The translations under genes were made by a program, and so were the position numbers. From Clostridiaceae bacterium Marseille-Q4145 (lineage in GTDB: Bacteria; Bacillota; Clostridia; Lachnospirales; Lachnospiraceae), in contig JAGTTP010000001.1 in assembly GCA_018223365.1 (NCBI GenBank), positions 558,001-622,000 on the forward strand: DNA of 64,000 nt. Direction: 5' to 3'. Below, one piece after another: positions 52,208 through 60,293 of the stretch. Each line of letters starts with the position of its first letter. Position 1 is the stretch's first letter. Below the pieces are notes generated by a model. That model was not told the origin of the DNA and made no database searches. It saw only the letters and a program-made list of their open reading frames with translations.

Positions 52208-52441
52208 TTATGCTTCTACGCCTTTGGATTTCAGATAATCCATAACAGCGCCTACGGTTGTGATTTTCTCAAGATCCTCAGACGGAATCTCAACACCGTA
52301 CTCCTCTTCCAGAGCCATTACCAGCTCAAACAGGTCCAGGGAATCAGCTCCCAGGTCATCTTTGAAAGAAGTAGCCTCAGTAATCTCTGCTGCGTCTACG
52401 TTTAACTGCTCTGCGATCATCTCTTTAATTTTTTCTAACAT
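52208..52441 (-). CDS. acpP: Acyl carrier protein
   Basis: A 77-residue acidic protein; the phosphopantetheine serine lies in DDLGADSLDLFELVMALEEE. The ATG at 52441 (MLEKIKEMIAEQLNVDAAEI) has AGGAGAAG upstream; the longer frame has no site. It carries growing acyl chains. Followed by fabK 19 bases later, and preceded by a FabT-like operator. Confidence 0.96.
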   Translation of the reverse strand: MLEKIKEMIAEQLNVDAAEITEATSFKDDLGADSLDLFELVMALEEEYGVEIPSEDLEKITTVGAVMDYLKSKGVEA

Positions 52442-52512
52442 GGTGTTTCTTCTCCTTTTATTATCCATTCATTGTCCCCACCTGGGCGGGATATTTTGTA
52501 TCTGCCTTAATT

Positions 52513-52529
52513 ACTTTGACATTCAAAGT
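52513..52529. promoter_or_regulatory. FabT-like operator upstream of acpP
   Basis: ACTTTGA-CAT-TCAAAGT is a perfect 7-3-7 inverted repeat (extended to T...A on both sides). It lies in the gap between fabH and acpP, about 70 bases before the acpP start. Confidence 0.75.
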
Positions 52530-52564
52530 ATATCTGCGTCGTGCCTGTTTGTCAAGGGGATTTT

Positions 52565-53491
52565 TTACCACTCGATGACACATGCGCCCCAGGTCAGTCC
52601 TGCACCGAATCCGGACAGTACCACTTTGTTTCCTCTGTGAAATCTTCCCTGTTCATCAAGCTGCGCCATCAGAATCGGCAGACTGGCTGCGGATGTATTG
52701 CCGCATTCATTCATGTTCATAGGGAATTTCTCTTCCGGCTGCTTTAATCGCTTCGCTACAGACTGAAGGATTCTCACATTTGCCTGATGCAGCAAGAACA
52801 GATCTACATCATCTGCCTTCATACCCGCTTTTTCCAGGGCATCTTCCACGCACAGTGGAACGGTCCTTACTGCAAACTTAAAGACTTCCTGTCCATTCAT
52901 CTGCAGGTATCCGCCCTTCGGGCAGGAAAGCACTTCCCATTTCTCACCATTACTTCCTACAGACTGAGAAAGGATTCCGCCTTCTTCCGATGCCGTCAGA
53001 AATGCAGCACCTGCCCCGTCTCCAAAAAGCACGCAGGTCCCGCGGTCTGTCCAGTCCACAATCTTCGACAGGCTCTCTGCCCCGATGACCAGTGCATTTT
53101 TATAAATACCGCTCTTGAAAAATGCATCTGCCACATGAAGCCCGTACAGAAAGCCGGAGCATGCCGCATTCATATCAAATGCCACCGCATGGTCTGCACC
53201 GATCTGCGCCTGTACTTTGCAGGCCGTACTCGGTGTATCCGTATCTCCGGTAATCGTGGCCACAATGACAAGCTCTACCTCGGATGCGTCCACACCTGCT
53301 TTCTGAAGAGCTTTTCTGGCTGCTTTTGCTGCCATGGACGTCGTAGTCTCTTCTTTTGCCAGATGTCTGGCACAGATTCCGGTTCTTTCTCTGATCCATT
53401 CATCACTGGTATCTACCAGCGTGGCAAGATAATCATTATCTGCCCTGAATGCCGGCAGTTCATAGCCGGTTCCCATTATTTTTGCATTCAT
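52565..53491 (-). CDS. fabH: 3-oxoacyl-ACP synthase III FabH
   Basis: A 308-residue condensing enzyme: DTSDEWIRERTGICARH, the catalytic C111 in DMNAACSGFLYGL, LLHQANVRI (histidine) and NMNECGNTSAASLPI (asparagine). It starts fatty-acid synthesis from acyl-CoA and malonyl-ACP. The ATG at 53491 has GAGAGG upstream. It is the first gene of the cluster; no regulator gene of the FabT type is next to it. Confidence 0.95.
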   Translation of the reverse strand: MNAKIMGTGYELPAFRADNDYLATLVDTSDEWIRERTGICARHLAKEETTTSMAAKAARKALQKAGVDASEVELVIVATITGDTDTPSTACKVQAQIGADHAVAFDMNAACSGFLYGLHVADAFFKSGIYKNALVIGAESLSKIVDWTDRGTCVLFGDGAGAAFLTASEEGGILSQSVGSNGEKWEVLSCPKGGYLQMNGQEVFKFAVRTVPLCVEDALEKAGMKADDVDLFLLHQANVRILQSVAKRLKQPEEKFPMNMNECGNTSAASLPILMAQLDEQGRFHRGNKVVLSGFGAGLTWGACVIEW

Positions 53492-53507
53492 TCTATGCCT
53501 CTCAATT

Positions 53508-53524
53508 ATTTTGATTATCAAACT
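53508..53524. promoter_or_regulatory. FabT-like operator upstream of fabH
   Basis: ATTTTGA-TTA-TCAAACT, a 7-3-7 inverted repeat with two arm mismatches and an exact TTTGA/TCAAA core. It lies 17 bases before the fabH start, where it could overlap promoter or binding site. Confidence 0.7.
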
Positions 53525-53573
53525 ATTTCCTGCAAAGAATAACAGGGAATGGAATATTTGTCAAGTGCGAAAC

Positions 53574-53612
53574 AAAAAACACCGGCCGGGAAGATTTCTT
53601 TCCCGGTCAGTG
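53574..53612 (-). terminator. Intrinsic terminator after the M23 peptidase
   Basis: On the minus strand CAC-TGACCGGGAA pairs with TTCCCGG-CCGGTG, followed by TTTTTTG (53574-53579 as A6 on plus). It closes the flavin-reductase/M23 unit. Confidence 0.8.
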
Positions 53613-53619
53613 TCGTCAT

Positions 53620-55083
53620 TTACTGTAAATATTTTAACGGGTTGACCTGGGTTCCATTTACGAGAATCTCGAAATGGACATGGGGACCCGTACTGCGGCC
53701 CGTATTGCCGCTCAGGGCGATTTTCTGACCCTGGTCCACTTTCTGTCCGGCAGATACCAGAATCTTGCTCAGATGACCGTAGCGGGTCTGTTTGCCGTCC
53801 GGATGGCGGATGGTGATACAGTTTCCGTATCCTCCGGACCAGCCTGCGCTGACGACGGTACCGCCGCAGGAGGCTCTGACTGCCGTTCCCTTCGGTACTG
53901 CCCAGTCGATTCCCTTGTGCATACGTCCCCAACGCCATTTGAATGTAGAAGTCAGGGTTCCGCCGGTGATCGGTTTGATGTACGTCGGGGGCGTCTGGGT
54001 TCCTTTCTCGATAATCTCCGGTACCGGTTCCGTAATAACATTCTCTGACACCATCTCCTGGCTGGTCTCCGTGCCGTTCTTGGAGGTGGTAAGCACCGTT
54101 ACCTCATGATGGCCCGGAACCGCCTCCTGCCGAACCACCTGCTGAGTAGTATACCAGCTGTCATTCTCTATGTACTGCGTCTCCGCATCATAATCCTCTT
54201 CATAGGTAGACTGTTCTGTAGTCAGAACAGAAAGCTCCGGCTCCGGCACACTGATGACGATCTCGTCACCCAGATGAAGGGTCGCATCCCTCGTAAGACC
54301 CGGGTTCAATGCCAGCACCTCATCCACATAATAACCGCGGCTGTTGGCAATGACAGACAGAGTGTCTCCCGGCTGTACCTCATAAGTCTGATTTTTTTCC
54401 GTTTCCTTGGTCACCGCTTCGATAGCATCCTGCAGCGGTGTCACCTGATCTGCATCTACGTACGCTTCGCAGATTTCCACTTTTTCTGCAAAATTCAAAG
54501 CTTTTAAACCGTCTCCATCCGGAATCTCTTCTTTCGGGACTACTTCCACCGTAAATGCATTCAGTTCCCGGCTGGTATCTGATATTACCTCAACCTCAAA
54601 CATACCGTCTGGATCATAAGGCTTAAGCGCCGCAGCGAGAAGTTCTTTGACTTCATCCATATTGGCAAGATAAGCCGTGAATTCATTGACCTTGACCAAA
54701 TCATATTTTTGCTTTGCTGTCTTAATCTTCTCCTGAAGGAGATCGTAAATAACGGTTTCCAGTTCTTCTTCTTTCAGCGTTGTCCCAAAAAGGCGGGACA
54801 CCTGTTGAAAACTGCAGTCTACATTCGCCAGTACCAGGCCATCCACTTCCCGGCCAATCCGTGCTCTGGCATCCAGAAATGCCTGATCCACAATGGTCGG
54901 ATCTGCCACTGCACCGATAACCTCCCCATCCAGCAATACTTCGCAGTAAGTCGTCTCATTGCCTAACGTATTTCCCAGAATCGGCACAAAACACAACATC
55001 ATCAGGCAGGTAAAAACTGCCCATTCCGCATAGATTATTTCGAATTTTTTCCCGAATAATTTTTTCTTCTTTTTCTTCCGCAT
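53620..55083 (-). CDS. M23 endopeptidase with LysM and G5 domains
   Basis: A 487-residue exported cell-wall hydrolase: a very basic start (MRKKKKKKLF), a membrane segment at 19-40, a helical region, LysM at 233-278 (YEVQPGDTLSVIANSRGYYV), a G5 domain around 284-362, and a C-terminal M23 lysostaphin-type domain with zinc ligands H389 and D393 (RMHKGIDWAVPKGT), catalytic H437 (YGHLSK) and HVHFE (468-472). It cuts peptidoglycan cross-links outside the cell. The start overlaps the flavin-reductase gene by 49 bases in a different frame. Confidence 0.93.
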   Translation of the reverse strand: MRKKKKKKLFGKKFEIIYAEWAVFTCLMMLCFVPILGNTLGNETTYCEVLLDGEVIGAVADPTIVDQAFLDARARIGREVDGLVLANVDCSFQQVSRLFGTTLKEEELETVIYDLLQEKIKTAKQKYDLVKVNEFTAYLANMDEVKELLAAALKPYDPDGMFEVEVISDTSRELNAFTVEVVPKEEIPDGDGLKALNFAEKVEICEAYVDADQVTPLQDAIEAVTKETEKNQTYEVQPGDTLSVIANSRGYYVDEVLALNPGLTRDATLHLGDEIVISVPEPELSVLTTEQSTYEEDYDAETQYIENDSWYTTQQVVRQEAVPGHHEVTVLTTSKNGTETSQEMVSENVITEPVPEIIEKGTQTPPTYIKPITGGTLTSTFKWRWGRMHKGIDWAVPKGTAVRASCGGTVVSAGWSGGYGNCITIRHPDGKQTRYGHLSKILVSAGQKVDQGQKIALSGNTGRSTGPHVHFEILVNGTQVNPLKYLQ

Positions 55084-55652
55084 GTATCCTTTTTCTTTCT
55101 GACTGAATATCCGAAGGTTCCGACGCGTTCACCAAGGCCATAATATTCTCCATGAGAATAAGCCACCAACCCGGACTGGTTCAGTTCAAATTTTCCGTTT
55201 TCGTTCATATACCGGTCATCGATGGTCACGTTGGTCACTTCCGCCAGAAAAAGATCGTGGCTGCCAAGGGGCTTTACCTCCGTCACCTTACACTCAATAT
55301 TCACCGGGCTCTCCCCAATACCAGGAGACTGTATGGTCTGTGACGGCTGTTCCGTCAAATGCATTTCCTGAAATTTGTCTACGTCCCGGCCGGAACGGAC
55401 GCCGCAAAAATCTGCTGCCCGCACCAGATCCTTCGTTACCAGATTAATGACAAATTCTCCGGTCTCTTTAAGAATGTCATAAGAATACCGCTCTTTCCTG
55501 ACAGAAATCGATACCATGGCCGGTGAAGAGCATACCGTTCCCGCCCATGCAATCGTGATAATATTCGGTTTCTCTCCCGGCCGCTGACAGCTCACCATCA
55601 CTGCCGGTACCGGATACAGCATATTTCCCGGTCTCCAGGATTCCTTTGCCAT
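55035..55652 (-). CDS. Flavin reductase family (FMN-binding split barrel) protein
   Basis: A 205-residue protein of the flavin-reductase-like/FMN split-barrel family: NIITIAWAGTVCSSPAMVSIS, FVINLVTKDLVRAADFCGVRSG and SGLVAYSHGEYYGLG. It may transfer electrons from NAD(P)H through flavin; the partner is unknown. Its lysine-rich tail (RKRRKNYSGKNSK) lies in the overlap with the M23 gene and may be a by-product of that overlap. Confidence 0.87.
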   Translation of the reverse strand: MAKESWRPGNMLYPVPAVMVSCQRPGEKPNIITIAWAGTVCSSPAMVSISVRKERYSYDILKETGEFVINLVTKDLVRAADFCGVRSGRDVDKFQEMHLTEQPSQTIQSPGIGESPVNIECKVTEVKPLGSHDLFLAEVTNVTIDDRYMNENGKFELNQSGLVAYSHGEYYGLGERVGTFGYSVRKKKDTCGRKRRKNYSGKNSK

Positions 55653-55780
55653 AATCTGCTCCTTCTATATTCCTGCCCCGCAGGGCATTTTCCCTTAAAA
55701 ATCTGCAACAGTTCTATTTTACGCACTAATGGTCGGTTTGACAAGGAAAAACACCGGATTTTCACGTTATTTTCAAAAAA

Positions 55781-55810
55781 AAATGACACCTCCATGAGGA
55801 GATGTCATTT
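55781..55810 (-). terminator. Intrinsic terminator after the DUF2325 gene
   Basis: ATGACA and CTCC arms pair around TCAT (55783-55808) with one bulge, followed on the minus strand by TTTTTTTTT. It closes the flavodoxin-containing operon. Confidence 0.85.
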
Positions 55811-55829
55811 TTATAAGGATATCTATGGC

Positions 55830-56111
55830 TTATGCTACATACTCTTTTAAAATGTTTTCCAGAGCGGAACCACTGCTTGTGTGGCACCGGACTACTTCTA
55901 CATTCTTCCTCTTTGCTTCATCCACAGCCGTTTTCACCATCTTATGAGATACGGTGTTGGTAAAGAGAATGAACAGGTCCGGGGTCCCCATCTGCTTGTC
56001 CATGCTGGCAGACATCTGTGTAAATATCTTTGCCTTGCATTTATAGTTCTTACAGATCTTCATATACTGACAGACCATCCGGTCATGTCCTCCTACAATT
56101 ACAACACTCAT
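55830..56111 (-). CDS. DUF2325 domain protein
   Basis: A 93-residue Rossmann-like protein: MSVVIVGGHDRMVCQYMKICKN, LFILFTNTVSHKMVKTAVDEAK and VVRCHTSSGSALENIL. DUF2325 proteins are widespread in anaerobes with no proven role; the three cysteines (C14, C20, C25 region) suggest metal or thiol chemistry. It is the last gene after DUF3793 and flavodoxin genes. Confidence 0.87.
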   Translation of the reverse strand: MSVVIVGGHDRMVCQYMKICKNYKCKAKIFTQMSASMDKQMGTPDLFILFTNTVSHKMVKTAVDEAKRKNVEVVRCHTSSGSALENILKEYVA

Positions 56112-56133
56112 GAAAACGGTACCTCCTGTTCTT

Positions 56134-56562
56134 TTATTCTGCTAATTTCTTTCCAAGTTCCACAAGTTTTTCTTCTGCTTCATCATCCGGAGCATCACAG
56201 CAGATAGCATCTTCTCCACCGAGAACTTCAGCGCCTGCATCCTGCATCTGTTTTACCCAGTTGCGCATCCACTCGCCGTCTCCCCATCCATAGGAACCGA
56301 AGAGTCCGATTCTTTTGCCTGCCGCAAATTTTGCTACTTCCTCAACGAATGGCTCCATCGTGCCTTCCTCAAGTACTTCGTCTCCCATTGCCGGGCATCC
56401 CAGTGCAAATGCTGCTTCATCCTTCAGCTCTGCTGCGTCAAATCCGTCTACGGATACAATCTTTGCAGTTGCTCCTGCTGCCTCTACTCCTTTTGCAACC
56501 ATGGAAGCCATTGCCTCGGTGTTACCGGTCTCGCTGTAATACACGATTGTAATCTGTGCCAT
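56134..56562 (-). CDS. Flavodoxin
   Basis: A 142-residue FMN electron carrier: the phosphate loop ITIVYYSETGNTEAMA at the N terminus, LGCPAMGDEVLEEG and GLFGSYGWGDGEWM (FMN-stacking loops). It replaces ferredoxin under iron shortage. The ATG at 56562 has AGGAGG upstream; the longer frame does not. It lies between DUF3793 and DUF2325 genes, in line with an iron-starvation role. Confidence 0.95.
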   Translation of the reverse strand: MAQITIVYYSETGNTEAMASMVAKGVEAAGATAKIVSVDGFDAAELKDEAAFALGCPAMGDEVLEEGTMEPFVEEVAKFAAGKRIGLFGSYGWGDGEWMRNWVKQMQDAGAEVLGGEDAICCDAPDDEAEEKLVELGKKLAE

Positions 56563-56585
56563 CTTCAGATTCCTCCTCAAAATAA

Positions 56586-57143
56586 TTATGCCTGATAACT
56601 GATTTCGTAAAGATTGCTGCCAGCCATAATAAGCTGAAGCACTGCATCCCGGACACTCTGGTAAAGCTGAAAGGTACTTTTCGCTTTCTGTTCGTCCTGA
56701 TATACTTTCCAGTACCCGGAACAAAGATACTCTTTTCCGTGATGTTCGATAAATCCTTTCACATCTCCCAGCGGATATCCCAGAAACACACCCATCTCAT
56801 GGGGAAATGGCTGCCGTTCTTCTTTATACTCCGCGAATCTGTGCTGAAGCCGCAAAAGCTTCTCATCCAGACTTTCCCGAACCATCCGGTATCCATACTG
56901 TTCCAGAAATTCTCCTGTCTGGGGCCATACAAGTGCCGATTCCAGACGATCTCTCCTGTACAGAAGCCAGGTGCTTTTGTTTTTTCCTTCATACAGACAC
57001 AGGCTGGAAATATGGGGAAACTCCTCCATCTGCTGAAATACCTCTTCTTCCTCACTGGTCAGAATCAGGAGATTCGAAGGCTTCACATCCGCCAGAACCG
57101 GAGCACATTGATTAGCTATCACTTCCCACAATTTCTTTTCCAT
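56586..57143 (-). CDS. DUF3793 family protein
   Basis: A 185-residue protein matching DUF3793: CAPVLADVKPSNLLILTSEEEE, a central segment with STWLLYRRDRLESAL, and FPHEMGVFLGYPLGDVKGFI. The family is common next to flavodoxin genes in Clostridia and is often iron-regulated; no activity is known. It is the first gene of the flavodoxin operon, which begins 41 bases after a TTAG/CTAA repeat block. Confidence 0.88.
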   Translation of the reverse strand: MEKKLWEVIANQCAPVLADVKPSNLLILTSEEEEVFQQMEEFPHISSLCLYEGKNKSTWLLYRRDRLESALVWPQTGEFLEQYGYRMVRESLDEKLLRLQHRFAEYKEERQPFPHEMGVFLGYPLGDVKGFIEHHGKEYLCSGYWKVYQDEQKAKSTFQLYQSVRDAVLQLIMAGSNLYEISYQA

Positions 57144-57162
57144 TCTGCACCTCTTTATGTTT

Positions 57163-57197
57163 CATGGTTAGTCTTTACTAATTAGTTATTGCTAACT
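57163..57197. promoter_or_regulatory. Candidate iron-regulator site upstream of the DUF3793-flavodoxin operon
   Basis: GGTTAG (57165-57170) and CTAACTC (57192-57198) flank an AT-rich core containing TAATTAGTTATTG. A similar core, TAATTATTGTCAACTAA, covers the feoA promoter near 60586-60602, and GGTTAG/CTAACC recurs at 59980-59997. The recurrence suggests one regulator for the iron genes. Confidence 0.4.
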
Positions 57198-57215
57198 CAT
57201 AATAACAAAAAACAC

Positions 57216-57265
57216 AAAAAAAAGCAACCATGTTACTGATCACTTTTTCTCAATAACATGATTGC
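57216..57265 (-). terminator. Intrinsic terminator after the Fur-like gene
   Basis: GCAATCATGTTA pairs with TAACATGGTTGC (one G-T pair, 18-base loop) and is followed on the minus strand by TTTTTTTTG. Confidence 0.82.
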
Positions 57266-57271
57266 CTTTTC

Positions 57272-57694
57272 TCACTTATTTAATACGACACGCTCAATTT
57301 CCAGAGCTTCCGCATAGCCTTTTTTTTGCAGGGCATCTGTCAGCAGTTTCCTCCACTCGTCACCGGTGAATTCCACTTCTTTCTGATTCTTCAAGATGAC
57401 ACGGAATCCATTCTTTGGTTCCTGTAAAAAAGGATCCAGACGATAGGGAGTATGCGTCTGAAATACACCCAGCTCTCCCAACGCATTTACCATACGATAA
57501 ACGGTGGCAATTCCAATATTCTTGTCTTGTTTGGATGCCTGGTAATAGATCTCCTTACAGCTGGTACATTCCTGTTCAAATACAATGTCCAGAATCAGCT
57601 TCCGCTGTTTAGTAATCCGCATCCCTTTGTTTCGAAAGAGTTCCAGAATTTTATCTTTCTCTCTGGCAACTCGAATCAGTCTTTCGTCTTGCAC
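57272..57694 (-). CDS. Fur-family regulator lacking the usual metal ligands
   Basis: A 140-residue protein with a clear Fur-type winged helix (RITKQRKLILDIVFEQECTSCKEIYY, then GIATVYRMVNALGELGVF, shown in parts of under 20). The C-terminal dimer domain is odd: the histidine-rich stretch (HHDH) and the CxxC pair of metal-binding Fur proteins are missing, and YRLDPFLQEP and GYAEALEIERVVLN stand in their place. The start is GTG at 57694 with GGAGG nine bases upstream. It overlaps the FeoB-associated peptide gene by 19 bases and so belongs to the feo operon. Confidence 0.85.
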   Translation of the reverse strand: MQDERLIRVAREKDKILELFRNKGMRITKQRKLILDIVFEQECTSCKEIYYQASKQDKNIGIATVYRMVNALGELGVFQTHTPYRLDPFLQEPKNGFRVILKNQKEVEFTGDEWRKLLTDALQKKGYAEALEIERVVLNK

Positions 57695-57822
57695 CCGGAA
57701 CAACCTCCACAGTTTCCACTGCAGCCGCTGCAGCTCTTTCCAGATTTTTTATCCTTCCAGATACTGTGTGCAGCCGCTGCTGCAATTGCCAGAACAATCA
57801 GTCCTACAAATAAAGTTCCCAT
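57676..57822 (-). CDS. FeoB-associated Cys-rich membrane protein
   Basis: A 48-residue peptide with an N-terminal membrane helix (GTLFVGLIVLAIAAAAAHSI) and a cysteine-rich tail (CSGCSGNCGGCSGC). This pattern is the FeoB-associated Cys-rich membrane protein, found at the end of feoB in Firmicutes; a role in iron delivery to FeoB is suspected. The ATG overlaps the feoB stop by one base (TAATG). Confidence 0.93.
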   Translation of the reverse strand: MGTLFVGLIVLAIAAAAAHSIWKDKKSGKSCSGCSGNCGGCSGCKTKD

Positions 57823-59966
57823 TACGCTTTCGCCGTTCCTTTCACATTTACCTTCAGGGTAGTTGCTTCTTTATACGGACGAACCAGCAGCCAGATGAAC
57901 AGCACGATCAGTACAGCTGCAACGATCAGCCACGGACTGAAGATACCATATACAACCAGGTTTCCTACCTGATTGATCACCAGTGATACGCAGTAAGCAA
58001 GCAGGCACTGGTATCCGATTGCGAACCAGGTCCATTTTGCATTGTTCATCTCTCTTCTGATTGCTCCGATTGCTGCAAAGCACGGTGCACACAGAAGGTT
58101 AAATACCAGATAAGCATATGCTGCAACTGCGGTGTAATCCTGTGCGATATTGCCCCAGAATTCCTGTCCGTCTTCAGCCACCTCACCCAGTCCGTACAGA
58201 ACACCAAAGGTACCTACTACGTTCTCTTTTGCTACCAGACCAGTAATCGCTGCCACAGTCGCTTTTGCATTGCCGAATCCCTGCGGAATGAAAATCCAGG
58301 AAATTGCATTACCAACAGTTCCAAGGAAGCTGTTTGCGAAATCCTCTACTGCGCAGTAGCTGCCGCCCTCAAATCCATAGGTAGAAGTATACCAGATAAA
58401 GATGGTAGAGAGAAGGATAACCGTACCGGCTTTCTTAATGAAGGACCAGCCGCGCTCCCACATACTTCTTAATACGTTCAGTACTGTCGGTACGTGATAA
58501 GCCGGAAGCTCCATAACGAAGGGAGCCGGATCACCGGCAAACATCTTGGTTTTCTTCAGGATGATACCGGAGCAGATGATTGCTGCGATACCAACAAAGT
58601 ATGCACTCGGTGCAACCCACGGAGCTCCGCCAAAGATAGCGCCTGCGAACAGGGCGATAATCGGAAGTTTAGCTCCACAGGGGATAAAGGTTGTGGTCAT
58701 GATGGTCATACGACGGTCACGCTCGTTCTCGATGGTTCTGGAAGCCATGACACCCGGAACACCGCATCCGGTACCGATCAGCATCGGGATGAAGGATTTT
58801 CCGGAAAGACCAAATTTACGGAAGATACGGTCCATAATGAAAGCAACACGTGCCATATATCCGCAGTCTTCAAGGATAGCCAGGAAGATGAACAGGATCA
58901 GCATCTGCGGCACAAATCCAAGGACAGCGCCAACACCAGCAACGATACCATCAAGGATCAGGCTCTGCAGCCATCCGGCACAGCCAACGCTGGTCAGGAA
59001 TCCCTCAATTGCTGGCGGTACGATCTCGCCAAACAGCACATCATTGGTCCAGTCAGTTACGAAAGTACCTACCGTTGTGACGGATATATAATATACAAGG
59101 AACATCACTACTGCAAAGATCGGAAGGGCCAGAAAACGGTTGGTTACGATCTGGTCGATCTTGTCAGATGTGGTCATCTTTCCTGCTTTTGCTTTCTTGC
59201 AGCATTTTCCGATGATGGAAGAAATGTATACATAACGCTCGTTGGTGATGATACTCTCTGAGTCGTCATCCATAGCCTGCTCAGCTGCTGCTACGATACC
59301 TTCTACATCCGGAACCTGAGCCATCTGCTCTTTGATCTTATCGTCACGCTCAAACAGTTTGATTGCGAAGAAACGTTTCTGCTCTTCCGGAACCTCACTT
59401 CCAAGCATATTTTCAATATCGGTCAGGGCATTTTCCACCTTTTTATCAAAGGTATGTACGATCTGCTGTGCCTGTTTTGCACTTGCAGCCTTCACTGCTG
59501 CCTCTGCAGCTTCCTTGATTCCGGTACCTTTCAGTGCGGAAATCTCAACCACCTTACATCCAAGTACCTCAGACAGTTTGTCGATGAAGATCTGGTCACC
59601 GTTTTTCTTGACAACGTCCATCATGTTGACTGCCATCACCATCGGGATACCAAGCTCTGCCAGCTGAGTGGAAAGATACAGGTTACGCTCCAGGTTGGTT
59701 CCGTCTACAATGTTCAGGATTGCATCCGGACGCTCGTTAATCAGATATCCTCTGGCTACAACCTCCTCCAGTGTATAGGGAGACAGAGAATAGATACCCG
59801 GAAGGTCCATGATGATAACATCATTATGACCTTTTAATTTTCCTTCTTTTTTCTCAACGGTAACACCCGGCCAGTTTCCTACAAACTGGTTTGCACCGGT
59901 CAGACCATTGAACAATGTTGTTTTGCCGCAGTTAGGGTTTCCGGCAAGTGCAATTTTCATTGACAT
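57822..59966 (-). CDS. feoB: Ferrous iron transporter FeoB
   Basis: A 714-residue protein: cytoplasmic G domain with P-loop AGNPNCGKTTLFNGLTG (near 8-23), DLPGIYSLSPYTLEE (switch region) and ALKGTGIKEA; then two Gate domains with helices and the conserved VPGVMASR and CGAKLPI segments. It imports Fe2+ driven by GTP hydrolysis. It is transcribed after two feoA genes and ends in the Cys-rich peptide and Fur-like gene. A separate FeoA-FeoB fusion lies at 29062. Confidence 0.95.
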   Translation of the reverse strand: MSMKIALAGNPNCGKTTLFNGLTGANQFVGNWPGVTVEKKEGKLKGHNDVIIMDLPGIYSLSPYTLEEVVARGYLINERPDAILNIVDGTNLERNLYLSTQLAELGIPMVMAVNMMDVVKKNGDQIFIDKLSEVLGCKVVEISALKGTGIKEAAEAAVKAASAKQAQQIVHTFDKKVENALTDIENMLGSEVPEEQKRFFAIKLFERDDKIKEQMAQVPDVEGIVAAAEQAMDDDSESIITNERYVYISSIIGKCCKKAKAGKMTTSDKIDQIVTNRFLALPIFAVVMFLVYYISVTTVGTFVTDWTNDVLFGEIVPPAIEGFLTSVGCAGWLQSLILDGIVAGVGAVLGFVPQMLILFIFLAILEDCGYMARVAFIMDRIFRKFGLSGKSFIPMLIGTGCGVPGVMASRTIENERDRRMTIMTTTFIPCGAKLPIIALFAGAIFGGAPWVAPSAYFVGIAAIICSGIILKKTKMFAGDPAPFVMELPAYHVPTVLNVLRSMWERGWSFIKKAGTVILLSTIFIWYTSTYGFEGGSYCAVEDFANSFLGTVGNAISWIFIPQGFGNAKATVAAITGLVAKENVVGTFGVLYGLGEVAEDGQEFWGNIAQDYTAVAAYAYLVFNLLCAPCFAAIGAIRREMNNAKWTWFAIGYQCLLAYCVSLVINQVGNLVVYGIFSPWLIVAAVLIVLFIWLLVRPYKEATTLKVNVKGTAKA

Positions 59967-59979
59967 TTTGACCTCCTGA

Positions 59980-59997
59980 GGTTAGTAGATTCTAACC
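59980..59997. promoter_or_regulatory. Inverted repeat between feoA and feoB
   Basis: GGTTAG-TAGATT-CTAACC is a perfect 6-6-6 inverted repeat, 14 bases before the feoB start. Half-sites match those of DtxR/IdeR-type boxes but with a longer spacer. It may be a regulator site or an mRNA hairpin. Confidence 0.45.
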
Positions 59998-60040
59998 CAT
60001 ATTTTTAAAAATAAGCTGTTTTTACACAGCTTTTTACAAG

Positions 60041-60262
60041 TTACTGTACTTCAATCATCTGAGCATCTTCTTTTCTCAGAGACAGCTCATATCCACGGAC
60101 CGTTACTTCCACCGGATCTCCAAGCGGAGCAACTTTACGAACAAAGATCTGTGTTCCTTTGGTGATTCCCATATCCATGATCCGGCGTTTTACAGCGCCC
60201 TCGCCATGGAGTTTTACTACGGAAACAGTCTTTCCAACAGCCACTTCTTTTAACGTCTGCAT
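60041..60262 (-). CDS. feoA: FeoA domain protein, second copy
   Basis: A 73-residue SH3-like protein: TLKEVAVGKTVSVVKLHGEGAVKRRIMDMG and GDPVEVTVRGYELSLRKEDA. FeoA binds FeoB and is needed for its activity. It lies 31 bases after the other feoA and 74 bases before feoB. Confidence 0.93.
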   Translation of the reverse strand: MQTLKEVAVGKTVSVVKLHGEGAVKRRIMDMGITKGTQIFVRKVAPLGDPVEVTVRGYELSLRKEDAQMIEVQ

Positions 60263-60293
60263 TTTGTTCTCCCTTCCTTATGGTCGTTTTACG

